This document shows, in pieces, positions 1 through 4,703 of a stretch of 6,280 nt of DNA (position 1 is the first letter of the stretch; every line of letters begins with the position of its first letter). The DNA is from JAGXIT01 sp049293335 (GTDB lineage Bacteria; Patescibacteriota; Saccharimonadia; Saccharimonadales; UBA4665), in NCBI GenBank assembly GCA_049293335.1, contig JBATSO010000077.1, positions 1 to 6,280 of the forward strand, read 5' to 3'. A program made the position numbers and the translations under genes. Below the pieces are notes generated by a model. That model saw only the letters and a list, made by a program, of their open reading frames with translations, was not told where the DNA came from and did not search any database.

Positions 1-99
1 TATGCTGCCAGTGGCAGAATGCTAAGGAGGAGTTCTCGTGTCGGTTGTAAAAACGAGCAATATCTGACCAAGAGGTGGAGTTCTGGCCTGGTTTTAGTT

Positions 100-129
100 C
101 CAAGACCTTTTGGCAGCAAAAGGTCTTGG
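100..129. repeat. Perfect 13-bp hairpin with a 4-nt loop
   Basis: The arms CCAAGACCTTTTG (100-112) and CAAAAGGTCTTGG (117-129) are exact reverse complements around the loop GCAG. This is the strongest secondary structure in the window. No T-run follows on either strand, so it is not a canonical intrinsic terminator. The next hairpin begins two bases after it, so the pair may form one structured RNA element. Confidence 0.75.
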
Positions 130-130
130 T

Positions 131-148
131 CGCCCCTATGTAGGGGCG
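131..148. repeat. GC-rich 8-bp hairpin next to the larger one
   Basis: The arms CGCCCCTA (131-138) and TAGGGGCG (141-148) pair perfectly around a nominal two-base loop, so in RNA the innermost pair would open. It lies two bases after the 100-129 hairpin. It is followed by AAACAG with no T-run, so termination is unlikely. Both hairpins read equally well on either strand, so the direction of any transcript is unknown. Confidence 0.6.
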
Positions 149-198
149 AAACAGAAAGCAGAAGGAACGTTGTTGGGTTAGAGTTGAAGCGCGGGAAA

Positions 199-231
199 TG
201 GAGGGGATCCTGAGTCGAGCTCAGGATGACA
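199..231 (+). repeat. Palindromic intergenic repeat, copy A
   Basis: This 33-bp unit starts TGGAGGGG and ends GGATGACA. It contains an 8-bp stem, ATCCTGAG (207-214) with CTCAGGAT (220-227), around a 5-nt loop. It matches copy C at 32 of 33 positions; the one difference, G217 versus A354, lies in the loop. From general knowledge, short palindromes of this 'CTCAGGATGACA' style recur between genes in many bacteria, and their function is not settled. Confidence 0.75.
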
Positions 232-274
232 AGTGAGAGGATAGTGGTGGGTACGGGCTGTGGTAGCGAGAGTG

Positions 275-302
275 TGGAGGCTGAAATGAATTCAGCATGA
301 CG
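275..302 (+). repeat. Palindromic intergenic repeat, diverged copy B
   Basis: This unit has the same architecture as copies A and C with different stem bases: TGGAGG at 275-280, a 6-bp stem GCTGAA (280-285) with TTCAGC (291-296), a 5-nt loop, then ATGACG. The flank and loop size are kept while both arms have changed together. I infer membership of the same family from this design rather than from overall identity. Confidence 0.5.
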
Positions 303-335
303 GGAATGGGGGTGGAATGGGATCAGTGCGAGGAG

Positions 336-368
336 TGGAGGGGATCCTGAGTCAAGCTCAGGATGACA
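336..368 (+). repeat. Palindromic intergenic repeat, copy C
   Basis: This is a near-identical partner of copy A, 137 bp downstream of it. The stem ATCCTGAG (344-351) pairs with CTCAGGAT (357-364) around the loop TCAAG, and the unit ends GGATGACA. A half copy (CTTCAGGATGACAG, 380-393) follows directly and lacks a pairing left arm. The KGG gene ends at 422 and reads toward these repeats, so they lie in its 3' region, although no T-run follows the stems in that direction. Confidence 0.75.
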
Positions 369-421
369 TTTTTGGGGTGCTTCAGGATGACAGCGGTTTG
401 GCAAAGTCGAGCACAGGCTGT

Positions 422-640
422 TTATGCACTGCCGCCTTTTTTACCTGCCGCCCGAGCTCGCTCTGGGTTGTGTTTGAAGTTGCCTGGGCTTACTTTGCCG
501 CCCAGTTTACCCGCCTCAGAGGCCCGCTTTGGGTCATTACGGAAGTTACCCGAACTTACTTTACCGCCGCGGCTCCCTGCCTGGGCGTGACCCGCCGAAT
601 CACCATGCCAACCTTTGCCCTTAGATACTTTTTTATCCAC
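422..640 (-). CDS. KGG-repeat small stress protein
   Basis: This is a 72-residue, glycine- and lysine-rich, hydrophilic protein with no membrane segment or signal peptide. It has two complete 22-residue tandem repeats, residues 25-46 and 47-68, each starting GGKVS.GNF and running through DP/NP, an R-A pair and AGK. Residues 13-24 are a worn half repeat, and the protein ends GGSA. This is the KGG motif (stress-induced bacterial acidophilic repeat, as in E. coli YciG and Bacillus GsiB-like proteins). The family is linked to general stress and desiccation, but its biochemical role is not known. I chose the GTG at 638-640 because GAGGAG (648-653) lies 7 nt upstream. An in-frame ATG at 655 has no SD and would itself overlap that SD; using it adds five residues. 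The gene is divergent from marR. A possible -10 (TATTAT on the minus strand, 667-672) would give a leader of about 20 nt. Confidence 0.82.
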   Translation of the reverse strand: MDKKVSKGKGWHGDSAGHAQAGSRGGKVSSGNFRNDPKRASEAGKLGGKVSPGNFKHNPERARAAGKKGGSA

Positions 641-647
641 GCGCGCT

Positions 648-653
648 CTCCTC
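648..653 (-). promoter_or_regulatory. SD that sets the KGG gene start at GTG
   Basis: On the minus strand GAGGAG lies 7 nt before the GTG at 640. The alternative ATG at 653-655 overlaps this site, so both starts cannot use it. This favours the GTG start. Confidence 0.65.
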
Positions 654-695
654 ATGTTATTGCTGCATAATAAATCAAACGGGCCGAAGCATCTA

Positions 696-707
696 TAAGA
701 ATTCTTA
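696..707. promoter_or_regulatory. 12-bp perfect palindrome between divergent genes
   Basis: TAAGAATTCTTA is self-complementary and lies between the KGG gene and marR, about 18 bp upstream of the marR -35 box. It differs in sequence from the marR operator. It may be a separate regulatory site, but short AT-rich palindromes also arise by chance. Confidence 0.25.
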
Positions 708-724
708 CATACTAGAGAAAAATC

Positions 725-752
725 TTGACATAATTGTTTTAGTTACTATATA
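725..752 (+). promoter_or_regulatory. Promoter of the marR-MFS operon
   Basis: A consensus -35 TTGACA (725-730) is followed, after a 16-bp spacer, by TATATA (747-752); with an 18-bp spacer the alternative -10 is TATAGT (749-754). Transcription would start near 759-761, leaving only about 8-10 nt before the marR ATG at 769. No SD fits in that space. The -10 box is embedded in the palindromes listed as the operator. Confidence 0.65.
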
Positions 753-770
753 GTTTAGCTACTAAACTAT
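745..770. promoter_or_regulatory. Probable MarR operator over the -10 box and start codon
   Basis: There are two abutting palindromes. ACTATATAGT (745-754) is self-complementary and covers the -10. ATAGTTTAG (750-758) pairs with CTAAACTAT (762-770) around CTA, and its right arm includes the first two bases of the marR start codon. MarR-family dimers usually bind imperfect palindromes of this size in their own promoters. Occupancy here would block both RNA polymerase and the start region. Autorepression is inferred from the position. Confidence 0.6.
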
Positions 771-1224
771 GGAACGAACTGCTAGTATTACTGAACTCAT
801 GTCGCTTATTTCAAGCATCAAACGCTCTTTGCAAGGGCTTACTTACACCTGCCAAAGCGGCAACAACCTTACTAGTGGTCAGCTAGGCCTACTTTTTGCA
901 CTCAAACATCATGGCCCGTTAACGGGACAAGAGCTGGCGCAACGTTTGTCGCTAACCCCTGGGGCAATCTCGCAGCTAGTTGAAACTCTTTTTGAGATTG
1001 GCTTTATAACCAGAACCCCACGGGAGGATGATCGCCGTATTTTAGACCTTAGCCTCTCACCGAGCGGCGCAGTTCAGGTCGCAGCTATTGAAAAAGAACG
1101 TCATGCCATTATCGAAAAAACCACTGCAAACCTGACCGATACCGAACTACATTTGCTGGTTTCGGCTCATCAAAAGATTTTGCATGCTTTACAAAATGAA
1201 ACGAAACTAACAGATAGAAAGTAG
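769..1224 (+). CDS. MarR-family transcriptional regulator of the efflux operon
   Basis: This 151-residue protein is of typical MarR length. Helical dimerisation segments lie at both ends (about 1-30 and 104-148). Between them is a winged helix-turn-helix: LTGQELAQRLSLTPGAISQL (51-70) forms the HTH, and the wing carries the family signature D-D-R-R at 87-90, followed by L.LS.SG. MarR proteins are cytosolic dimers that repress adjacent efflux genes and release DNA on binding small aromatic ligands or on oxidation. C28 is the only cysteine I see, so thiol sensing by disulfide within one chain is unlikely. The stop codon is 9 bp before the MFS start, which indicates one operon. The ATG lies only about 8-10 nt after the predicted transcription start with no SD, so translation is probably leaderless-like. 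The ligand cannot be read from the sequence. Confidence 0.9.
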   Translation: MERTASITELMSLISSIKRSLQGLTYTCQSGNNLTSGQLGLLFALKHHGPLTGQELAQRLSLTPGAISQLVETLFEIGFITRTPREDDRRILDLSLSPSGAVQVAAIEKERHAIIEKTTANLTDTELHLLVSAHQKILHALQNETKLTDRK

Positions 1225-1233
1225 GCTTCCCCC

Positions 1234-2790
1234 GTGGAGAAAGTTAAAAAACTATTTAAACCAAGTGCGGCTGCCCAGGCCATTGACCACAGCAAAGAAC
1301 TTACTCACAGCGAAATTATGACCATTATGACGGCCATTGCACTGGCCGTATTTTTGGGCGCGCTCGACCAAACAATCGTGTCGACAGCCCTACCGCGTAT
1401 TGCCGAGGAACTGCATGGCCTGAGCGAATATTCGTGGGTTGCCACAGCCTACCTGCTCACCAGCGCCGTGGCCACGCCACTGTTTGGCAAAATCAGCGAC
1501 ATGTTTGGCCGCAAGAAAATTTTTATGACCGCCATTGTGATCTTTTTGATCGGCTCTGCGCTATGCGGCATGTCGCAGAATATGACACAGTTAATCGCTT
1601 TTCGGGCCATTCAAGGTGTTGGTGGCGGTGCGCTGATGTCGCTGGCCATGGCGGTGATTGGCGACATTGTGCCGCCTCGCGAACGAGGTAAATATCAGGG
1701 TTTTATTGGTGCAATGTTTGGAATTTCGAGCGTACTCGGGCCGCTACTGGGCGGGCTTTTTACCGACCACCTAAGCTGGCGATGGGTCTTTTACATTAAC
1801 CTGCCGATTGGCCTGGTAGCGCTCAGCATGATAGCCTCTCGACTGCACTTGCCATACACCAAGTCACAACACAAAGTCGACTGGCTTGGCGCGGGCCTGC
1901 TTTCGACCAGTGTAGTTTCGCTCTTACTCGCGACCGTATGGGGAGGCGTGCAGTACGCATGGGGGTCAAACCAAATTATGGGACTGTTCGTAAGTAGTAT
2001 AGTGTTCGCTTTGCTTTTCATCTGGCGAGAACGCTTTGCCGATGAACCAATTTTACCCCTTCATCTTTTCAAAAACAGCACCATTCGCGTGTCGTCAATG
2101 CTTAGTTTTGTCTTTGGCATGTCGATGTTTGGCGCCCTTATTTTCTTGCCGCAGTACCAACAGTTGGTGCGGGGCGATTCTGCCACCAAATCGGGGTTGA
2201 TGATGCTACCTTTTGTAGCAGGCATGATGGTCGGCTCAATCGGCACGGGGCGTATGGTGTCGAAGATTGGCAAGTATCGCCGTTTCCCTATTATTGGGGC
2301 GTTGGTAGTTGCACTCAGCTTCTTCTTGTTTAGCCACATTGGCATCGACACCAATCGCGCCGTTATAGGTGTTTGGATGTTGCTACTCGGCTTTGGGCTG
2401 GGCCTGACCATGCCCGTTACAACACTGGCCGTACAAAACGCGGTTGACCGCAGCGAAATGGGCACTGCCACCTCTGCGGTCACGTTCTTTCGAAGCATTG
2501 GGAGTAGCCTTGGGGCGGCACTATTTGGCGCAATTTTAACCAACCGTTTAGCGCACCACCTAGCCGAAACAATGCCTGCTAACCAACATTTTGCAGGTGG
2601 CATGAAAGAGCTCAATACCCTCGGTCATTTGCCCCCCGCCATTTATCACAAGGTCATCGACGCCTTCGCTTTCTCGTTTGCAGATGTGTTTTTATACGCC
2701 ATTCCGTTTACACTGCTGGCGTTTGTCATTGCCCTATTCTTAAAAGATATTCCACTCAAGACAAATACCAAGCCAACCCACACCGAGTAG
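1234..2790 (+). CDS. DHA2 (EmrB/QacA-type) MFS multidrug exporter, 14 TM
   Basis: This 518-residue inner-membrane protein matches the usual length of the 14-helix drug:H+ antiporter family DHA2. Family motifs appear in order. Motif D1 is LDQTIVSTALPRI (44-56), with D45 in TM1. Motif A is GKISDMFGRKK (85-95). Motif B is RAIQGVGGGAL (124-134). The antiporter motif C region is GISSVLGPLLGG (163-174), followed by WRWVFYINLPIG (182-193). Proton-driven export of toxic compounds is expected; the substrate is not predictable. No HlyD/EmrA-type adaptor or outer-membrane partner is next to it, which fits a single-component pump of the QacA type. The start is a GTG 9 bp after the marR stop, with only a weak AGTAGG upstream, so translation may be coupled to marR. 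The C-terminus is short and polar. The gene converges on sodX with an 18-bp gap and no obvious terminator. Confidence 0.9.
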   Translation: MEKVKKLFKPSAAAQAIDHSKELTHSEIMTIMTAIALAVFLGALDQTIVSTALPRIAEELHGLSEYSWVATAYLLTSAVATPLFGKISDMFGRKKIFMTAIVIFLIGSALCGMSQNMTQLIAFRAIQGVGGGALMSLAMAVIGDIVPPRERGKYQGFIGAMFGISSVLGPLLGGLFTDHLSWRWVFYINLPIGLVALSMIASRLHLPYTKSQHKVDWLGAGLLSTSVVSLLLATVWGGVQYAWGSNQIMGLFVSSIVFALLFIWRERFADEPILPLHLFKNSTIRVSSMLSFVFGMSMFGALIFLPQYQQLVRGDSATKSGLMMLPFVAGMMVGSIGTGRMVSKIGKYRRFPIIGALVVALSFFLFSHIGIDTNRAVIGVWMLLLGFGLGLTMPVTTLAVQNAVDRSEMGTATSAVTFFRSIGSSLGAALFGAILTNRLAHHLAETMPANQHFAGGMKELNTLGHLPPAIYHKVIDAFAFSFADVFLYAIPFTLLAFVIALFLKDIPLKTNTKPTHTE

Positions 2791-2808
2791 CCTGTAACTA
2801 CACGCCTC

Positions 2809-3126
2809 TCAAACGCGGGGCCAAATGACTTTGCCGAGTATATCGCCCTTTTCAATCAGGCCAAATTGGCGGCTATCAGTGCTTTTGCTGGGGTTATCGC
2901 CGCGCACATCAAACTTGCCGTTGTCTATCAGGCGGATCCGCTTTATTTTTTCGCGGCCATTGTGCCACAACACAATCACATCCTCCTCTTGGTACTTCCG
3001 CCTGCGCAGAGCCACCACAATCTGCTCGGGGTCTAGCACCGGCCACATGCTTTTACCGACCACGCGCCGCACCATCAAAAAACGTGGTCTTTTACCACCA
3101 GTCTTGCTTGTTGACTCCAGGCTCAT
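2809..3126 (-). CDS. sodX: Nickel-type superoxide dismutase maturation peptidase (S26 family)
   Basis: This 105-residue member of the signal peptidase I fold has no N-terminal membrane anchor, so it is probably cytosolic. The Ser box GKSMWPVL (24-31) supplies the nucleophile S26. KIKRI (60-64) matches the lysine general-base box, with K62 the likely base. RGDNPSKSTDSRQFG (75-89) is the conserved GDNP...S.DSR.FG box. In known systems SodX/CbiX2-like peptidases remove the short SodN leader, exposing the N-terminal histidine that binds nickel. The adjacent sodN, which has such a leader, makes this assignment strong. I chose the ATG at 3126, 4 bp after the sodN stop, which is consistent with translational coupling; there is no clear SD. 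An in-frame ATG at 3171 would add 15 residues overlapping sodN and is less likely. A start at residue 18 (MVRRVVG) is also possible. Confidence 0.88.
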   Translation of the reverse strand: MSLESTSKTGGKRPRFLMVRRVVGKSMWPVLDPEQIVVALRRRKYQEEDVIVLWHNGREKIKRIRLIDNGKFDVRGDNPSKSTDSRQFGLIEKGDILGKVIWPRV

Positions 3127-3130
3127 AGCT

Positions 3131-3511
3131 CTACTTTTTGGTCTCCCAGAAAATTTTGGCAATGTCGTCAATCATTTCGAGCAGCTTGTCGGCCTCAGCC
3201 ACATCGTTATGGTGTTTGCATTCGCCCGCCTGCTTTGTGGCAAGCCAAAACTTTTCGTGTAAGTCTGGGTACTTTTCGAGATGTGGCGGCTTGAAATAAT
3301 CTGTCCAGAGTACCCACAAGTGCTGCTTCACCAGCTCAGCGCGCTGTTCAATCAACACCACTGCCCGCAGTTTATTGTGCTCATCTAGGCCTTCGTACTT
3401 CTGCATCATGGCCTTAACACTCTCGGCCTCAATTCGTGCTTGCGCCGGGTCATACACCCCACATGGCAAATCACAGTGCGCATAGACCGGTTTAATTCGA
3501 AATAGTTTCAT
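3131..3511 (-). CDS. sodN: Nickel-containing superoxide dismutase precursor
   Basis: The 126-residue precursor dismutates superoxide to oxygen and peroxide. It begins with the leader MKLFRIKPVYA (1-11), then the nickel hook HCDLPCGVYDP (12-22). After cleavage before H12, the mature protein is 115 residues, close to the usual size of about 117. H12 becomes the N-terminal residue (His1), and C13 and C17 become the Cys2 and Cys6 ligands. The rest has the family's four-helix character, with LVKQHLWVLWTDYFKPPHLEKYPDLH near the middle (positions about 76-101), matching the conserved KxHLxxLWxDYFKPxHxxxxP region. The start at 3511 has a strong SD, GAGGAGGG (3521-3528). A further upstream ATG at 3556 is not used, since it would displace the leader. 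There is no Sec or Tat signal, so the enzyme is cytosolic. It forms an operon with sodX. Its first 49 bases are repeated exactly at 4573-4621. Confidence 0.95.
   Translation of the reverse strand: MKLFRIKPVYAHCDLPCGVYDPAQARIEAESVKAMMQKYEGLDEHNKLRAVVLIEQRAELVKQHLWVLWTDYFKPPHLEKYPDLHEKFWLATKQAGECKHHNDVAEADKLLEMIDDIAKIFWETKK
3463..3511 (-). repeat. 49-bp direct repeat, copy 1 (sodN 5' end)
   Basis: These 49 bases are identical to 4573-4621, in the same orientation, 1,110 bp apart. The repeat begins exactly at the sodN start codon and ends inside the codon for the second hook cysteine (residue 17). Sequence on both sides differs between copies, including the bases immediately upstream of the ATG and the SD spacing. 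Confidence 0.95.
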
Positions 3512-3520
3512 AACTCTCGA

Positions 3521-3528
3521 CCCTCCTC
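3521..3528 (-). promoter_or_regulatory. Strong SD of sodN
   Basis: On the minus strand GAGGAGGG sits 9 nt before the sodN ATG at 3511. It decides the start in favour of the leader MKLFRIKPVYA over the upstream in-frame ATG. Confidence 0.75.
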
Positions 3529-3544
3529 TGTTATCATTTCTACA

Positions 3545-3550
3545 ATTATA
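3545..3550 (-). promoter_or_regulatory. Probable -10 box of sodN
   Basis: On the minus strand this reads TATAAT, a perfect -10, and predicts a transcript starting near 3538 with a leader of about 27 nt that contains the SD. The matching -35 region (around 3568-3573, AAATTT) is poor, so an activator or another spacing may apply. It overlaps the divergent hydrolase promoter. Confidence 0.45.
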
Positions 3551-3555
3551 AAGCA

Positions 3556-3584
3556 TTGTGTAAAATTAAATTTTATGGTACTAT
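3556..3584 (+). promoter_or_regulatory. Probable promoter of the alpha/beta-hydrolase (leaderless)
   Basis: TTGTGT (3556-3561), a 17-bp spacer and TACTAT (3579-3584) form a plausible promoter. Transcription would begin at about 3591, the A of the ATG itself, giving a leaderless mRNA; no SD exists. The 10-mer TACTATATAG here (3579-3588) also occurs in the marR promoter (744-753). Confidence 0.45.
3561..3575. promoter_or_regulatory. 7-1-7 palindrome between the divergent promoters
   Basis: TAAAATT (3561-3567) and AATTTTA (3569-3575) are exact reverse complements around one central A. The site lies between the sodN -10 and the hydrolase -10. The 7-1-7 layout is that of Fur-superfamily operators (Fur, Zur, Nur), and Nur controls superoxide dismutases in Streptomyces. 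The base sequence itself is not a Fur consensus and is AT-only, so this is only a candidate. Confidence 0.3.
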
Positions 3585-3590
3585 ATAGAA

Positions 3591-4484
3591 ATGTCTTCGT
3601 ACGAAATTTTCGAACCCGTTAATTCTGCACCAGCCAACCCAGACTCGCTGGTCGTTATGCCATCAATATTAGGTGGCAACCTCCGTGATAAGGCTGACCC
3701 ATCGCGCGTCAGTGACCTTGGGCAACGGGCACAAACCCTTGCAGACGCGTCTGGATTTGCTGTTATGGCTATTCAGCGAACAAACCCAGATGACCTACGA
3801 AGCAGAACCTACGCTCTGGGGCTTCCCCGTGCCTATGATGCCTCTGACTACACAAAGCTCGTAGCCGATGAAGCAGCGCAAATCGACAAAGAGGCCAGCA
3901 CGCACGGCGCTTCGCATATTTCACTTGTTGGCGTCTCGGCCGGTGGTGAACGAGGCTTGGCGCATGTGACAGCCGGGCTTCACTACAAAAGCCTTTTTGT
4001 TTTTGACCCACCTGCGATGCAACATAGCAGTGCTGGAACTGCCTTTGGTCGATGGGCGACTTATCAAGCCAAAGTAGCCCTGCAAGATGCGCTGGGTAAA
4101 CCGAATTACCCAAATGAAAATCCTTTAGAATACAAAGCACAAGGAGAAATCACCGCCCTGGCAGACCTCGCTCTGCACCGTGACATCTGGACACAAGACA
4201 ACAGCTTCGCAACATTAATGGGCTTAGCCTATGCTTCAGTGCCCGGCATGAAAAACACTCATACGCATCTAATCATTCCAAAAAACACATTTAACCTGCC
4301 CCCTGGTCAGGCACCGAGATTAGTAAGGGCCCTCAACTTGATAGCCACTATCGTAAAAAGCGACTTCATTGCACAAACTACCGACCAGCCACACCGAGTT
4401 ACCGATGACCCCGTTCGTTTAGCTCGCATGGTTCAAGCATCTGGCATATTGCCAGACTACAGAATCAACCCCGAACGTCCGTAG
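3591..4484 (+). CDS. Alpha/beta-hydrolase-fold protein, substrate unknown
   Basis: This is a 297-residue soluble protein with no signal peptide. An early hydrophobic strand, SLVVMPSILGGN (19-30), resembles the first strand and oxyanion loop of alpha/beta hydrolases. HISLVGVSAGGE (109-120) is a clear nucleophile elbow (G-x-S-x-G) with S116 as nucleophile, followed by the strand LFVFDPP (135-141). The acid and histidine of the triad are less certain; D139 or a later Asp, and H223, H225 or H268, are candidates. I do not recognise a named family. An esterase, lipase-like or peptidase role is possible. The start at 3591 gives a leaderless transcript. The gene is divergent from sodN and is bracketed by the two copies of the 49-bp sodN repeat, so it may have arrived here separately from its neighbours. 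Confidence 0.75.
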   Translation: MSSYEIFEPVNSAPANPDSLVVMPSILGGNLRDKADPSRVSDLGQRAQTLADASGFAVMAIQRTNPDDLRSRTYALGLPRAYDASDYTKLVADEAAQIDKEASTHGASHISLVGVSAGGERGLAHVTAGLHYKSLFVFDPPAMQHSSAGTAFGRWATYQAKVALQDALGKPNYPNENPLEYKAQGEITALADLALHRDIWTQDNSFATLMGLAYASVPGMKNTHTHLIIPKNTFNLPPGQAPRLVRALNLIATIVKSDFIAQTTDQPHRVTDDPVRLARMVQASGILPDYRINPERP

Positions 4485-4516
4485 GCCCCGCTCCCGCGAC
4501 ACCACCTTAGCAAGAT

Positions 4517-4621
4517 TTATGCACCTTTTGCCCCAACACCGTACATACGATCGCGCGAGATGATAAGCCTAGATGGCAAATCACAGTGCGCATAGACCGG
4601 TTTAATTCGAAATAGTTTCAT
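4517..4621 (-). pseudogene. Truncated duplicate of the sodN 5' end (34 codons)
   Basis: The reading frame starts with the same MKLFRIKPVYAHCDLP as sodN, then S replaces the second nickel cysteine (TGT to TCT). It continues with 17 unrelated residues (RLIISRDR...GAKGA) to a TAA. An SD, GGAGGG (4627-4632), lies 5 nt before the ATG, so the frame could be translated. It has leader, cleavage site, His1 and Cys2 but not Cys6 or the rest of the enzyme, so it cannot be a superoxide dismutase. It converges on the hydrolase gene, 32 bp apart. The simplest reading is a remnant of a duplication or insertion. A small expressed peptide that competes for SodX or binds nickel is a less likely alternative. 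Confidence 0.7.
4573..4621 (-). repeat. 49-bp direct repeat, copy 2
   Basis: This is identical at all 49 positions to 3463-3511. The first mismatch at its 3' end on the minus strand (4572, C versus G in sodN) turns the hook cysteine into serine, and similarity is lost soon after. At the other end the copies differ from the base directly before the ATG. Full identity, including silent positions, suggests a recent event or gene conversion. Confidence 0.95.
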
Positions 4622-4626
4622 GCTTA

Positions 4627-4632
4627 CCCTCC
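4627..4632 (-). promoter_or_regulatory. SD of the truncated sodN copy
   Basis: GGAGGG lies on the minus strand 5 nt before the ATG at 4621. It is outside the repeated 49 bp and differs in spacing from the sodN SD, so it was not copied with the repeat. This supports the idea that a real start codon once stood, or still stands, here. Confidence 0.6.
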
Positions 4633-4703
4633 ATTATTCCTGTGCTCCAGTGTACGCTATCTGCTGTTCATTCGGCCATTTATTAGATACACTACTCTAA
4701 CGC

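Larger units (their letters stand above)
1..421. other. Gene-poor intergenic region with hairpins and palindromic repeats
   Basis: I see no convincing protein gene here. The longest plus-strand frame (19-213) has no SD and an arginine/serine-rich low-information translation that crosses the hairpins and the first repeat. The stretch contains a small palindrome at 5-17 (CTGCCA-G-TGGCAG), an SD-like AAGGAGG at 24-30 followed by a 9-codon frame (38-67), two adjacent hairpins (100-129 and 131-148), and three full plus one half copy of a palindromic intergenic repeat (199-392). It does not resemble a tRNA, 5S rRNA, SRP RNA or RNase P RNA that I can recognise. It may be a non-coding RNA, or the tail of a feature that begins left of the window. 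Confidence 0.6.

Noticed and set aside
38..96. TGA recoding (as in Gracilibacteria) extending the 9-codon frame
   Set aside because: Every real gene here is complete without sense TGA, and the extended frame shows no similarity to any protein.
100..148. Intrinsic terminator
   Set aside because: The stems are strong, but no T-run follows on either strand.
19..213. Plus-strand frame of 64 codons
   Set aside because: It has no SD, low-information residues, and reads through two hairpins and an intergenic repeat.
199..393. CRISPR array
   Set aside because: The repeats are palindromic, irregularly spaced (71, 66 and 25 bp) and diverged, with no spacer structure or cas gene.
317..670. Plus-strand frame opposite the KGG gene
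   Set aside because: It is the antisense shadow of a gene whose repeats and SD are convincing; its translation resembles no protein family.
2061..2615. 184-codon minus-strand frame within the MFS gene
   Set aside because: It is antisense to a clear DHA2 transporter, and it is biased in composition by the codon use of the sense gene.
3131..3556. Longer sodN start at 3556
   Set aside because: It would add 15 residues before the leader, and it has no SD, whereas the start at 3511 has GAGGAGGG and gives the expected short leader.
3769..4140. 123-codon minus-strand frame within the hydrolase
   Set aside because: It is antisense to the nucleophile elbow region and has no SD or recognisable motif.
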